DNA of 64,000 bases from Rotaria socialis (Eukaryota > Rotifera > Eurotatoria > Philodinida > Philodinidae): NCBI GenBank assembly GCA_905331475.1, contig CAJNYU010002385.1, positions 62,001 through 126,000 of the forward strand, given 5' to 3'. The translations under genes were made by a program, and so were the position numbers. Shown here piece after piece: positions 1-13,500 of this stretch. Each line of letters begins with the position of its first letter. Within the stretch, counting starts at the first letter, position 1. Under the pieces are notes generated by a model. It made no database searches, was not told the origin of the DNA, and saw only the letters and a program-made list of their open reading frames with translations.

Positions 1-1003
1 CATTTTTCAGATTATGATTGATTAAAACTTCATAGAAAAATTGATTACAATTTATGAAAATCGGTAAAGATCGAAAGAAGCCTTTGCATTTATCACCAAG
101 AAGAATCAATTGGAGTCGATGCTTTTATGCAGCTTACCTTGATTATATGCAGAAATAATAGTGATATACAATGAAATTTCAGTTTTTCAATTGTCAAAGA
201 TTAAAACTGGTTAAAAAATTATTGGATCTTTATAAGAATCATATGATTGCATCGACTTTTAATCAGTTTTTAATCGATTTTAATTTGACCTAGCTTATAA
301 CTCTTGCATAAATGAAAGCTAATTGAGAAGTGATCTTTTTTTCATTTGTATATAAAGGCAATCATTTTAGGCTTTCTTGCTAATTTTTAATTTTCTATAA
401 GTGGAATAACTATCTAATACGGTATGGTTTTTAGATGCGACAGCAAGTAAAGAAGTAAATAAAAAATGCGAAAGACTACTTGGAAAAAAATCACTAAATG
501 AACAGTCAAAGAAGAAGAAAAAACTATTCAGTACGAAAAAATGTTCTATCTTTCATTGTTTGTAGAAAAATCAGAATGGATACTTAATAATCATGATGTC
601 GAGTTTTTGTTGATTCTAACGACGTTTTTTTAACTAGGAGTATCATTTAAATTCCTAATTTAAATTTCAACAGAAGGCGGTGTAACGATAAATGCTGAGA
701 GTGTCTAAATTCCACGTGAGAGTGTAACGCACCCGTTCGAGTGTGGTCTGTGCATAGTATTTGGCCTTATGGTGCCATTTCTTCTCATCACATATATTGC
801 CTTTATCTTTCTGTCCTTGATATTTGTCTTTATCTCTCATTCTCCTTCGTTCTCTCAAATGGTTGAGTATTTAAGCGTATGCTTTACATGTAATCGAGGC
901 GGTCTTATGATTTGAAGAGTGAAATAAAATGTAATACCATCAGCACAGGTATCTCTTCTATCTAAAATCGTCACAGGCGGATTTTCACTAAAACTATTCC
1001 TGA

Positions 1004-1100
1004 TAGTGGCGTAACCGGGGGTGGGCATGGCAGGGCGCCGCCCTACCATTGCCAATCTTTGCCCTGCCACCAGCGGCGTAACCAGGATTTTTAGGCCATT
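1004..1100. repeat. GC-rich transposon-scar-like segment
   Basis: This patch is much richer in GC than its surroundings. It is flanked by two near-identical direct copies of a GTGGCGTAACC / GCGGCGTAACC motif (near 1006 and 1072). Between them lies a hairpin formed by GGGCATGGCAGGGCG and its approximate complement. Termini of the form CAGYGGCGTA occur in various cut-and-paste transposons, so a non-autonomous DNA element remnant is likely. The family is not established. A related CAGCGGCGTA motif occurs in reverse orientation near 46633. Confidence 0.4.
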
Positions 1101-1663
1101 GGGCAAACTTCTATTAAGTCAAAAAGAAACCAGAATATATTTCATAATCAAAAAATCAGAGTAGGGAATACCCTCACCCCTGAATTGATCAGTTGCAAGC
1201 CGTGACTTTTATATCATACTTGAAATAAATTCTATCTTTACTTTATCTCAAGATACAAATTTTCCTTTATAATTGAAATTATATCATAACTTGTTGATAA
1301 ATGATGAATATTCATTGAACTTAATATATCAGATGAATTGATTAGAACTTATTGAGCTAAGATACGTTCATGATCACTGTCGATTTGATCACGTTGAAAC
1401 ATAATTATTCATTTAGTTGTTTTTGCCCAAAATAAACAATAAAAGGATTTGTTTGAAAAGTATAAATTTTAATTTAAATTGAGTTTTGACGGTATTCATT
1501 GCTTCATTTGAACTATTAGTTAGTTGGATAGTCAAAGAATTTGAAAGAATATTATTTGATTTGATTCTATGAGAACTTTTGGCTACAGGATACATAATAC
1601 CAGTTCGTGTCAGACTTAGAGTCCATCGGGTCCAAGAATTTATGGATCTGGCCCCGGACCAAC

Positions 1664-1764
1664 GGGGAAACGTGATACTTTTTTACTTTAAGGTACGGTA
1701 AAGTACCTTAAAATATCTCAAAGTATCTTAAAGTACGTGAAGTATGCAGTATCATGGTTTCTCC
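1664..1764. repeat. Small hairpin element (MITE-like, about 101 bp)
   Basis: The segment begins GGGGAAACGTGATACT and ends AGTATCATGGTTTCTCC, which are imperfect inverted repeats of about 16 bases. The inside holds a nested palindrome (ACTTTAAGGTAC against GTACCTTAAA) and four imperfect copies of a 10-base unit resembling AAAGTATCTT. There is no coding content. A miniature inverted-repeat transposon is the simplest reading. No clear target-site duplication was found. Confidence 0.5.
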
Positions 1765-4361
1765 ATGCATAATTCTCACTTGTTCATAACTTTCGCGCTA
1801 ATTCGATATTTAGATAAGACTGGCAAAACTTGTATTCAAAGCGAAGGAAGTATTTTCATCAAGAATTTATAAGATAACTTTTGCAGAACGCTCATGTGAC
1901 TTTTTATAAAGAAACAAACACATAACAATAAGAGATAATAAGGCAACAACAGTGCTAACGATTAAATTAGAGCTCAGTTTTCTGATCTATACAAGAGAAG
2001 ATGTTGCAGGAAAATCTGAAAGATATATGAGTTTCCATGTGCGATGACTGGCAAGATTAGCAATAAAATAACTATGAAGATGTTTAAGTCATTGTTTTTC
2101 TTGTTAATTGCAATAATGTCCTCTTTTCTTTCGCAAAAAGAGACGAAGAGAATCGGCATGACGAGCGCTATATCTCATTATTAATTGCTGTAAACATAAT
2201 TGTCAGCATAAAATATGATTTAGTCAGAATTAAGTTCACAAGGAAATGTAATAAAAAGATAAAATGACAAATTTCACACGTGTTTTTTGTTTTATTTACA
2301 ACACAAAAAGTCATGACAATACATTTTGGTTTATAGTAGAATATAAAGAATGTGATTGAATTTGTTGAAAAACATATTTGAATTCTTTGACAAAAGTTAC
2401 CGCCTTGATTTTATCATTGATGAAATCTGTTCGATGGCAAGGTACACTATAGTTAGTTTAGAAAAAAAGATGTTGTTCGTTATTAGCAATTTTTTCCTGT
2501 GTGTTTCGATCAAAACGATTTTGAAAGTTTACAAATATCAAAAACCCGATGAATCGTTCAACTCATTTCGTCTACGTCTGGAATCACTTATATCAAACAA
2601 ATTCGCTTTTTCCATTCATTTGGTTGAGACAATGATAAATAAGAATACTAATAGAATAATTACTAGAAGAAGAAAAACGTTGAATAATACTAAATGCCCC
2701 AGAGATGAAACACAGATTTTGAATTAGATGTATTATAAATAGCAGCAGTATAAGTGACATCAGTATCAGCATTGGTATCGAAGATAATCAGAGAGACATA
2801 TGATAGAGTTCAAGTTAATGATGCAACATTTCGATCTCTATTCACTATATTGTGTTGCACATAATTAATTAACTCTTCTTCACGATAGAATGAGGAGTAC
2901 AAAATATTTAGGGTGCTGTGTATCCTAGAGTATCACTTATATAGTTTTATAATTTGTGAAATGAGAGATTGTTTTTAAAAAACAACCTAAATGATTGTCA
3001 GAATATTTGAAATGATTGTTAGAGTTTTAAAAGTCTAAATATAATGTTAACCTTATTTTTAAAGATTTTTTGACTTAAAAGCCGTACAAACTAGGTATTT
3101 GTTGATGCAACTATACAAATTAATGTTTGAATTTTACGAGAAATTAATAAATTAACGGTTCTCTTTGAATATTTCCATTTGACAAAAGATAGATGCAAAC
3201 TCTTTCGCTACAATGTCATCGAAATACATGAATATGATATACAAAAGATATTATTTAATATATGATGAAACATTAGATAAATTATTTAGTTTCATATTTG
3301 TATCATTAGTTGAAAATGAAAAGAATTTCCTAACGATTACATTTCATTGAGATAAATCTTTATCTATTTTCTCTGACTAATCTATCGCTGTGAAATAAAT
3401 TAAAGGAGAAATAAAAGAATTTGTAAGGTTTTCATATGTTAAAAAGCCCATATTCAAACGAATGTCAAGATCATTAATGCATTAATAGACGAAACGGTTT
3501 GTTATTACTATCACAAGAACATGAGATGATTCGAAAAAATTTATTATATAATTTTCTAAACAAATATACTGACCCACAGCAGTTCAAATATTCATCAATA
3601 GAAGAATAAGAGGAGATTTTTCGTCATCAATATGATCAAAATTAAAATATGATGGTAATACTAAGAAAACGACAAATTTGTATTAGTTGGGTATACTATA
3701 TCTTATGTGCAATGATACGGTAGAACTATTTGACAGAATTTTATTTCAAAATTTTCTTGAATTGCAAAGAGTTATGCTGACATATTTATAAATGTAATTA
3801 TAACTAGACATTAGTTAATCAAATATATTGATTCTTTTTCTTAAATCAATGCATCATCATTCATTAAGGTGTATATATTTTCTTCTTATTGTATTTATTG
3901 TGTTATATTCATATAAGACTATAATAGCGAAAAAAGAAACACTAGATGACATTTTAATATTTCATATCTAAATCTTCAATTAAAAAGATTCATCGCTAAC
4001 TTTTACGATAAGTAACCCAGCAAACACTCCTTTATACACGAAACTTCATATCAATTTACAATTCACACCAATCTACAGTATAATCAAGAGTTCATCGGTG
4101 AAACACGACCTACTAATAATTATGTAAACATTCTCATTATATTTGATGATCAAAACAAAAAGTCTTAACAATATGTTCTTGACAATGATAATTGACATAT
4201 TTTATTGATCACGTCAGTTACTAGTCCAATTAACTTGAACATATCCTTTTTAAATCGCAGTTGTGTTAGTTACTGAGAGTAGTTTCACTATCAATTGTTC
4301 ATGATTGTTATTTTATCATCGATGCAGTTGATCTCGTAGAAAGGATTAGTTACTTTTTCTT

Positions 4362-4381
4362 TCTCTCTCTCTCTCTCTCTC
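4362..4381. repeat. CT dinucleotide microsatellite
   Basis: A perfect CT run of about nine to ten units, in the upstream region of the receptor gene. Simple sequence with no further meaning visible. Confidence 0.8.
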
Positions 4382-4702
4382 ACTTGCCTATTTCAACCTA
4401 TGCGGTTTTTTGTGAAAATGTCGACGTAACAAGATGAAGACGAAAACGTGTGCACAGATGTATGAGGAGGTGTGAGAGCATGTATTTAATGTGGGCGAAG
4501 ATGAGTAGCATCATCGCTGTGCCCTTTTTTTCTTCCTTTGCCTTTATCTTTTTTTTGCTTTTCATACGAAGGACCATTCTCATTTGACATAATTTTACAT
4601 TGAACACACATATATAGACATCGACACGTACCAATTGAATCGTTATATAAGTGATGGTCATTTAGTCAAGAATAAAAAAATAAAATGAGATGAAAAACTT
4701 CT

Positions 4703-6952
4703 ATGGCTCGATATTCATCTTTGATATTTATTATTGCCTTGTGCAATATAATCAAGAACATATCACTAACAGTCAATGCTAAACGTAAGACGCTTAAACT
4801 CTTTTGTGTTCTACCTTTTAATTTTACTCTTCATCCTAATTTTCAGCTTTTGAATATGAACTACCCAATAGAACAGTAACAGTATGTCCAACGCATTCAT
4901 TAATATCTATTGAATGTCCACACGAGCCATTGCTTGATCATCAAAAGTGGCAATCCAATGTTCCACAATATCTTATTTCCATTGATTATATTCGTTCATT
5001 TCCATTACGTCTTGGTCACGATCCGAGTTCTTGTCAGCCGGACTTATCTCATGCTTGCCATACATATGATTTACGTTATGTAAATACATTGTGTAATGGA
5101 AAATCACACTGCTCGGATATTCCTACTTATCAGATACGTGATCGAAGTTCATGTGCCTTTAAAGCAGTTACAGACATTGGTTTCCATTGTGTACCAACAT
5201 GGAATTTACGTGACATACAAACAAAATGTGACATTTGTAAAAATGGTTCACTAACAAATGATTATGGTTTTATTTATTCTAGAAACTATCCATTAGAAAC
5301 TCCACGTGTACCATGTTTTACAACAATATATGCACGACCATATCATAAAACAGTTCTCTATTTTGTTACTGGACAATTAAATCATGATCAATTAAGAATT
5401 GAAAGTGTTTCATCTGAAGGTATTACATTATTAAATATAACATTGAATGGAAATCAAACTACACAAAGACTAACAGCATCAACCTATGAAATGAAAATAA
5501 CATTCATACCTGGAAACATTTATTCACATCATTCAACTCATTATTTACTTTATTTTTATACAATTCCTTTTTGCTCATTTACTGATCCATGTGCAACTGT
5601 ACCACCATTACCAACAACAACACCCATTATTATACCAGCAACAACAAGTCGAATGCGATATCAATCTATTGGATGGACTAAAGTACCAAGTAAAACATAC
5701 ATTTTATTTTTTGAATTAAAATCAAATTTGTTTGTTCTTTAGATATTTGGATTATAATTCCAATTATTTTGGCCTACGTTCTTCTTTTGCTTTTCGTCAT
5801 TGTTCTTGCACTATTGTGTCAGTAAGTTATAATATTTGAAAAAGAAATTTAATGTTAAAATGAAAAAAAATCTGTTTCTTTTTTTTTTACATCAGACGAC
5901 GTCGTAAACAACAACAGCAACAAGTATTGAGTACTATAACAAGCAAAACGTTATCTTCTCGTTATTTAGACACAAGTGGCACATCGAGTCGTGCTCAACT
6001 TGTGACACCATTACCACCTCCGATTATAAATGATACTGGAATGAATACTCTTCATTGTGCAAGTACATCTCAAAGTATTCATTATCCTCTATCAACTTCT
6101 TCTTTTGCACAAAATATGGGAAGATATCATCGTGAAAGTCGAAGTGATTTCGATCTTCATCATAGCTCTATGAATGGTATTAATTATGGTCATCATACGT
6201 CTATACCTTTTCGAAATCGTACTACAATGGCGCATGGAATCTATCGTCCATATGATACAATAGATTATTCCTCAACCATTAATAATACTAATCGTCGTCG
6301 TTCATTACCAAAATCTTTCTCTGATTGTAATTTGTGTAAACAACAAGTTTTTTCTGAAGCATATCAACGTTATTATGATGATGAAAGTGACAATTGGCAT
6401 TTCGACGATAATGGAGAACGACAAGTAGAACCAAGAGCTTATTGTGAAAGAATAAAAGAACGTTTTCGTGAACGTTTAACAGTACGAAAAATACCAGATA
6501 ATGATATTTTATCACCTTCGACAACAACTGTTGAATATTCAACGGTTTTACCACGACATCAACGAATCGGAAGTCAATCAAATCGTTCAAATGGACAAGT
6601 TCATCATTTACCATTTCAATATATTCCAAGTGAAAATTCAAAAAATGTTCGTACAGTTGAATACAAACGAAATTCAAGTCAAGAGCGTGTTGCTGTTGGA
6701 AGTAGCCAACAACATGGAATAAATGATGAAAGTGGAACAACTAATTTTACGGTTAAATTTTATGAACGTGATGATGATGACGATAATGGTGATACCGAAG
6801 ATCAGCTTGATCGTTGTTTACATGAAGCACGAGAAGTCCAAGAAATGTCAATGAGAATGAGTGAGCAACAACAACAACAGCAGCAACATTTTAACCGATA
6901 TCAATATCAAAATCAACAACAAAGACATTTTACTGGCAATATCGATATTTAA
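4703..6952 (+). CDS. Single-pass membrane receptor with SUEL-type lectin and CUB-like domains
   Basis: Exons 4703-4784, 4847-5689, 5743-5821 and 5896-6952 join in frame to 686 residues. Residues 1-26 look like a signal peptide. A cysteine-rich domain at about 41-142 resembles the galactose/rhamnose-binding (SUEL) lectin fold; it starts VTVCP and carries CNGKSHC and a closing FHC. A second domain at about 155-265 starts CDICKNGS and has the SRNYP motif typical of CUB domains. A Thr/Pro-rich stalk follows, then a strongly hydrophobic helix at about 309-335 encoded by its own short exon. The RRRK stop-transfer patch leads into a cytoplasmic tail of about 350 residues rich in Ser, His, Arg and Gln, with a poly-Gln tract near the end. 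The arrangement recalls EVA-1-like receptors, but orthology is not claimed. Ligand and pathway are unknown. Confidence 0.8.
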
Positions 6953-7160
6953 ACTTTTTTTTTGACAAAAATAGAAATATCATTTCATGACTATTGTAAA
7001 TGTCTTCCGTTTCAAATGTAACTGTCAGACGATAACCTTGAATTTGAGTTCTTTATATTGACACTTCTTATATACTTGAACCTTGTCCTATACTTTTTCT
7101 TTTTTTTTTGTTTGTCATTTAATTTCTATAAGTCTTTATGTTATTTATTTTGTTCTCATA

Positions 7161-10100
7161 TCAAAAAAGATATTGCACAATACGATTTGTAGCTGATACA
7201 GCATTAGATACACGAGGTCTTGGTCCAAATGTTGGTCGATTAAACTGTTCACGGGTGGATTTATTTATACCATTATCAAATGGACCGAGACGATCAAGAG
7301 ATACATCCGAACCAAAGGAACCCTAATGATTAAACAGAAACATAGAAAAAATTGTAAGGAATATTTTACGAGAAATGGTTCTATAATTTATCATACTCGA
7401 CTAAGACCAGGTGTTTGTACAGCAACTGATTTTTTCGCTGCACGTCTTATCGTGTCACGTTCGCGTTCTGGATACACTTGTTGTTGCATTTTATCAAAAT
7501 TTGTTAATAGAACAGCATCACGCCGTGGAACAAAACCAATATCGCCAAGTGAATAAGAAAGATTATCGCGACGTTTACCTGGGTCTCTATCATAATCATC
7601 ATTATTTTATTTTATTTAGAATTTCTTTTATATTACTTAAGATTCAATGTTGAACGAGTAATATCAATAAACGACGATTGTTGCTGTTGTTCATCAACAT
7701 CTATTTCTTCTTTACTTGTTAAAATAGTATGAAGTTGTTGAAAAAGATTGCCATCTGTTTCAGGATTAATAGTTTGTCCTGCTTGTTCTATTGGAACGAG
7801 TGCTTTTTCTTCATCTTTAATCTAGACAAATTTTATATAATTATTATTAATATTTATCATTTGAGAAAAAGAAAATATTTTATTCAAAGTTATTCACGTA
7901 TAGAGCAAGCACATACGTAAATTAATCGTCCATAGATTACAAAAGGAGATAGTAAATTTAATGTTTTATAATTTCTCGACGATAATCATGGACAAAGAAC
8001 GCATTTGAGATAAAGTATCGCCCAAATAACAATCATTAGTTAGATGAAGGTCTACACTCGATATTGTTAGAAATTCTTTTTCTCCTGTATACTTCACAAT
8101 TCCTATCACTTAATTATCTAAATCCCTACGAAAAAGTATCATCATGTATGGAACAAAGATCAATAATCTATTATATGAGTCATTTCATCAAATTTTACAA
8201 ACTAATTTTCGCATTCTCTCAAGCACTGAATATGTTTTAAGATGCTTTTTTATGAAGATGTTTTTGTGTTCCGTACTAAATTAAGAACGAACATAAGGTA
8301 GGATATTTAAAAAAATAGTCTCATATGACCTGCAATATTGTATAGTATGCCTGAAAAAAAATTTCTATTATGCGATTCATTATTATTGAAAATAATTCTT
8401 CGGATCTTTTCGACATTCAATTATGTTTCAACTAAGATCATACAAATAGATAGTATAAGAATCTAATTGTCTTTGATAAATACTAGTATCATTCTAAGGT
8501 GATTTATGAAACAAATCGATCTTTTTAAAGGCAAACGTCTTCGGTGATACGTTACCAGTAAATTTTGAAAAAACTAGATATGCGTTTGAACATCTAATCA
8601 AAGTGCCACTAAGTTTCATGGTTGCCCTACAACTCGTCGTCAATGAAGTATATAAATATTCTATTGACTCATGGATGAGATCATTCATTGAGATTTTGTT
8701 ATGTGACTTTCTAGAAAATATCTGAAAATTGCACTTAGTGATCATCGATTGATTTTAACCATACGTGAAACAAAATCTTTTTCAATTTTCTCGAACTGTA
8801 TCATGAATTTCTTGCAACCGCAATATTAATTCAAAGAGATTGTTTTAACTTTGACTAATAATGTTCTGTAAATGCATTATCAAAAAAGAATTTTGTTACT
8901 ATTATTATTATTCGTCATTATTGTAGTGTTGTTACTGATTCGGAATTTCTACACAACAGTCATATAGTAACTAACCTTAAGTGATTCTGTAACAAGTAGA
9001 ACAGCTCGTCGCAAATTGGAAAGTATAATAGCTTTGTCTTTTGTTGCGTCACCTACTAATTTATTAAGTTCATCTAATTTTTCGTTAAACGATTTATTTT
9101 CTTGACGAATTTCAGGATAATTTTTTCTAAAATGTAAAAAAAGTATTTTAAGATAGTTTAATGTCAAAAGTTAATTAATAAAACAAGAAAGAAAATATAC
9201 TTACTCATTATTAAAAATCAAATTACGTAATTCTTTAATGCGTCTTTCAGCAACATCGACGTGTGCAATTTCTTCCTGTTTTCTTACAATGATTTCTTCT
9301 TGATTTTGTAACATATTTGCAAGTAATTGAATAATCTTAAAAGAGAATTTTGTTTTCTTTTTTTTAAATAATTAATCATAAATAAACCTCGGCTGAAGTA
9401 GCATGTTGAATAGCATGTTGTTGTTCTTTTTTTTTTAAAGTTTGAACTCCCATGTGCAAATGATTGTTCTTTGATAAAGAAATAAGTAAAAAGGAGATGA
9501 AAAAAAAACATATTTGTTTTTGTTTATATGCATACTGCATCTTGAATTTGTTCATTTTCATGATGAACACGATTTGTGATATCTTCCATTTCATTGACAG
9601 TTTGTTCGATACGAGCATTTTCGTTGATTGTTCGCTTTGTTGTCTCAGCCATCTGTTTATTTGATGCTCGGCGAAAATCGGCCGCAACATGATTCATTTT
9701 TTGTATCATGTCTTTTATTAATCTATGAAAAAGAAAATTTTCTATGAAATGAAATCATTAAATAATTCATACCGTTCTCGATCAGTTTGATCTTTCTTTT
9801 TAATACTTGCTAATTTTCTAACATGATCTTCTTGTCGAAATTTAAGAGTATCTTGTTGTTGTTGTCGTCGAGTTAAATAACTTTCTTGTTTAGCACGAAA
9901 TATTTCTAAATCGGCAACTTGATTGCCTACAAAAAAAACATTTTATTAAAGAAAAATAGGTAATAGTTGTATATTTGAGAATAACGTACGTAATTCGCTG
10001 TTTTCAGCTTCATACCGTTCGCGTAAATCATGAATTTCATTTTTTAAATCATTTAATATTTTTTGTAACATATCTTTTTCAAGTTCTTTTGCTTGTCCTA

Positions 10101-10463
10101 ATCCAACTAGGCGATCTTTTAAATCAGCAATTTCTTCTTCTTTTATTTCAACTTGTTTCTTTGCATATTTAAGCATCTCAAAATCTTGTTCTAATGTTTT
10201 CACTTGATCCAATTCTGCTTGTTGACGAAGTTTTAAATCACTACATCGCTGTTGGTATCTAATTTTAGAAAAATATAAAAGGAAAATCATGAACTAATAT
10301 TAAAAAAATATATATTTATTTACTTTTCGTATTGTTTTTCAAGTAGTTCAATTCGCATTGTATAAAATTTTTTATCATTTTCACTCAATTTTTTTTCGGG
10401 AACATATTCTGGCACAGCTATTGTTTTCTTTTCTTTTTTTCCTTTTTCTTTCTTTGGAGGCAT
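7161..10463 (-). CDS. CFAP157: CFAP157-like ciliary coiled-coil protein, copy 1
   Basis: Ten exons on the minus strand: 10463-10324, 10258-9990, 9926-9773, 9722-9536, 9468-9388, 9335-9205, 9126-8976, 7821-7637, 7586-7397, 7322-7161. They give 549 residues, close to the roughly 520 of human CFAP157. The start MPPKKEKGKKE is a basic Lys-rich leader as in the family. Long coiled coils follow, including family-like stretches such as QAKELEKDM and RLIKDMIQKMNHVAADFRR. The C-terminal GDIGFVPR matches the conserved tail of CFAP157 (GDLGLVPR in human). CFAP157 acts in the axoneme and sperm flagellum in vertebrates. Intron 7 is unusually long (1154 bp). The neighbouring gene upstream is a paralogue ending only about 135 bp away. 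Confidence 0.85.
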
Positions 10464-10597
10464 GTTTCTTTTTGAAGTCTGAAAAACAAAAATCTACAAA
10501 AACGTTTTTGGATAAATAATTGGATAATAAGAATGAATAAGAATTTATTAAAGAAAAATATGAATGATGATATTGCACAATAATTATAAGGATAGAA

Positions 10598-13500
10598 TCA
10601 ATTAGAAAGTAAAGATGAACGACGTTTTGGAACTGTTGATGGATGAAGTGGTACGATTGATGAATCAGTTTGTACATGATATGAAGTAGGATTCTAGAAG
10701 ATAAGAGAAAGATAATATATTTATTGAGAATAAAATTAAATTGCTGCTACTCGATTAGAAACACTTGTTTGAACAGCAACTGATTTTGTTTTTAATTTTT
10801 TGAGAGCACCTAATGGTTGTCTTGGTGAAGGTAGTTCATCAACCTCAATCGTAGTTGATAATGGATCACTTTCATTTTTTGCAGCTAAATCATTTAGTTT
10901 AGGTCCGATACCCAGCTGTGTAGCAACATTAAGAAGTTTGAGAATATTTTCGAAGCCACGTAAACGAATATCGATTTTTCGACCAGTTTCCAATGTTTCA
11001 GAAGAACCCTTAGAAAATATTATATTATAGGATTTACATATTATAATAATTAATAAAAAGTATTCTTTTTAGAGAGTAAAAGTTTTGCCACATTCTAGAT
11101 AATCAGGTTTTTGACATTGAACATTGCATATTAGTCTTAAAGATTTGCAAATTTTTGGTATTCATAGTTAGTTAGTGATATCATATATTTTATCTATTGT
11201 TTCGAAAAAATTAAATTACTCAGATATAGGCAAACAAAGTTTTACAAAAAGTCAAGCAAATTTTATTTAAATGAACGGCAATGACAACGAAACTTATTTT
11301 TTTATTGAAAATAAAAGTCTTAATCATCATTTGACTTTAAATTGAAATCATCACGATATACTAAATGAATTTGTAGATCTATTTTTTTGGGTGAACAATA
11401 GTCGAAATAACTATCTAATCATGGTTGTTCAACGGCCTGGTCAGATGATAATCTCTCTAAAGTATTATTTCATTAAGCAGCAATTTTATAGAGACCACTT
11501 CAGAACTGTCACACCTTAGTAGTTATGTTTTTCATCACTAACATTACAGCTATTGTTTTTGCCGCTACCAAACGTTAGCTAATATGTTGTGTGACACGTA
11601 TCTACAACGTATTATGTTCAGATAATGATACTAACAACCATAAGATTATTCTTATCATTTCACTTATCATTTTATGCCTTGGCACATCTATCCGCTAAAC
11701 ATGCGCTGAATGCACTCTAACAAACACTTACTGGTATGGTTAGCAATGTGGTTTAGGTTAGGTGTATGACAAACTAAAGTAATTGAATGCAAAGCATTCG
11801 CACCAGATCGATCATTTGGCTAGAACTTAAAACTAGAATTTATTGTCAGAAACATATTAAACTATTGCATCTATCAGTATCCAGTAGGATCTACTGCAAG
11901 GTACCAAACTGTAGAAGTATTCTTTCTCACTACTAACTGGGAACATAGACATCATATAATTATGGGTGCATCTTAGATATATATAAGTAACATTTGTTAC
12001 GTAAGATTATTCAACTGTTAAAATACTTATTACCATGTACCATGTAATTCTAATTTCCATGTGTCATCGCAATATATTTTCGGCAAATCTATTCAATCTT
12101 GATAATATGTATGTATGTATGGGTAGCTCTATGTTTGTGAAATTTTTTTTTGTCAAACTGTTTGAACACAAATTTTATTGGCCACGACTGAAGTTAGTCA
12201 ATATTAAGTAAAATTTCGTTTTTATTTGGTAGTTCATAGATCGAATTCTGAATCATGAAACGTAGCAGCGAGACAAAAGTATTTCATAGCTGTTCAAATT
12301 TATTTTCAATGAAAACTAACGTATTAGAAAATGTGTTTTGATAGGAATTTATATGTTTCGTTATTTGCTGGAAGATGTTAGATTTGAAATTTTGAATTTA
12401 TATCGTCTTGTATGATTATAAATCTTCAGCGAGTATCGTTGATCACTTAACATATGACATGTGTTTTATCTGTATTTAATTTAAATTATTATTCAACAAC
12501 GATAAACGATCCAATCATAATCTAAACTGTACGAGTAAAAGCTTGAATTTTTTCACAATTGACACATAATTAGTCAAGTAATCGTTTAGCTTCAACAGAT
12601 TAAAAAGAAATTTCTAATATTTCCTATAAACTCATTTTAGAAACATTTAGTAAAATAAATAAAACATGAAACAAACTTGTAAAATATGACTTAATGCTTG
12701 AACAGTGTTGTCAATAACATGTTTCACTTTTTTAATATCATGTTCATATTCTGAAAGTATATCTTCTTGTTTTGCGATAGATCTTCGTAATAGTTCATTT
12801 TCTTCTAATGCTTGATTCCGGCGTGTTCTACAAAACGGAATTAAATAAAAGAGCATGTTGAAAATTAAGAACAAAAAAGAAACATTTCAAATATAATTTT
12901 ACTCGGTTTTCTCATTTAGTTGTTCTAACTCATCAATTAGCTGTTGTGTATAATTGAATGAAGATAATTTTTCATCGAGGCCTGAAATAAATTGTTCATT
13001 GGCCGTGCATTCATCGCTTAGTTTTTCAATTAATTGATATGTTTTGCGATTTTTTTTTGCCATCATTCGTTCACGTTCGTCAAGTAGAGTATATTCGAGT
13101 GATTTAGTTTTTTTCTAAAAAAATAACAATAGAACATTTTATTTCATTGGAAATCGGTTCTTTATTACTCCTTCACGAATGTTTCCATTTTTAGCTTCAA
13201 AATCAGTATAATCATTTTCAATAAGTGCCATTTGATTATTGAGACGAACATTTTCAAGGATAATTTGCCTTGTCGTTTGTACAACTTGCATTTTTGATAC
13301 ACGACGAAATTCGGACGATAAATCACTTACACGTGTACCCATTTCTTTGCGTAATCTAAATAAATATGTATAATTTAAAGGATTAATATTCTCTTTATAA
13401 ATCAAGCGGATCGGTGTACATTTAAAATATGCATAGCCTTTGCTGTTTTTACGTTAAAGCCCGACTATGCATAACTTGTAAACACATTGAATTATTATCG

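Larger units (their letters stand above)
1..4702. other. Gene-free AT-rich spacer
   Basis: About 4.7 kb without a convincing gene. The open frames present are short, lack good ATG starts and have no recognisable protein character. The longest, 2356-2727 on the plus strand, begins at TTG and is low-complexity. Two small repeat scars (about 1004-1100 and 1664-1764) and a CT-dinucleotide run near 4362-4381 are listed separately. The last part presumably contains the promoter of the receptor gene that starts at 4703. Confidence 0.6.

Noticed and set aside
2356-2727. 123-codon open frame on the plus strand
   Set aside because: It starts at TTG rather than ATG, is low-complexity with no recognisable domain, and has no supporting neighbours or splice pattern. 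Such frames occur by chance in long AT-rich spacers.
6288-6740. 150-codon frame on the minus strand opposite the receptor gene
   Set aside because: It is the antisense shadow of the receptor's last exon; its composition (Leu, Val, His, Phe) mirrors the His/Gln/Asn-rich sense strand.
8494-8745. 83-codon minus-strand frame inside the long intron of CFAP157 copy 1
   Set aside because: No family resemblance and no in-phase splice sites that would add it to the CFAP157 model; probably chance.
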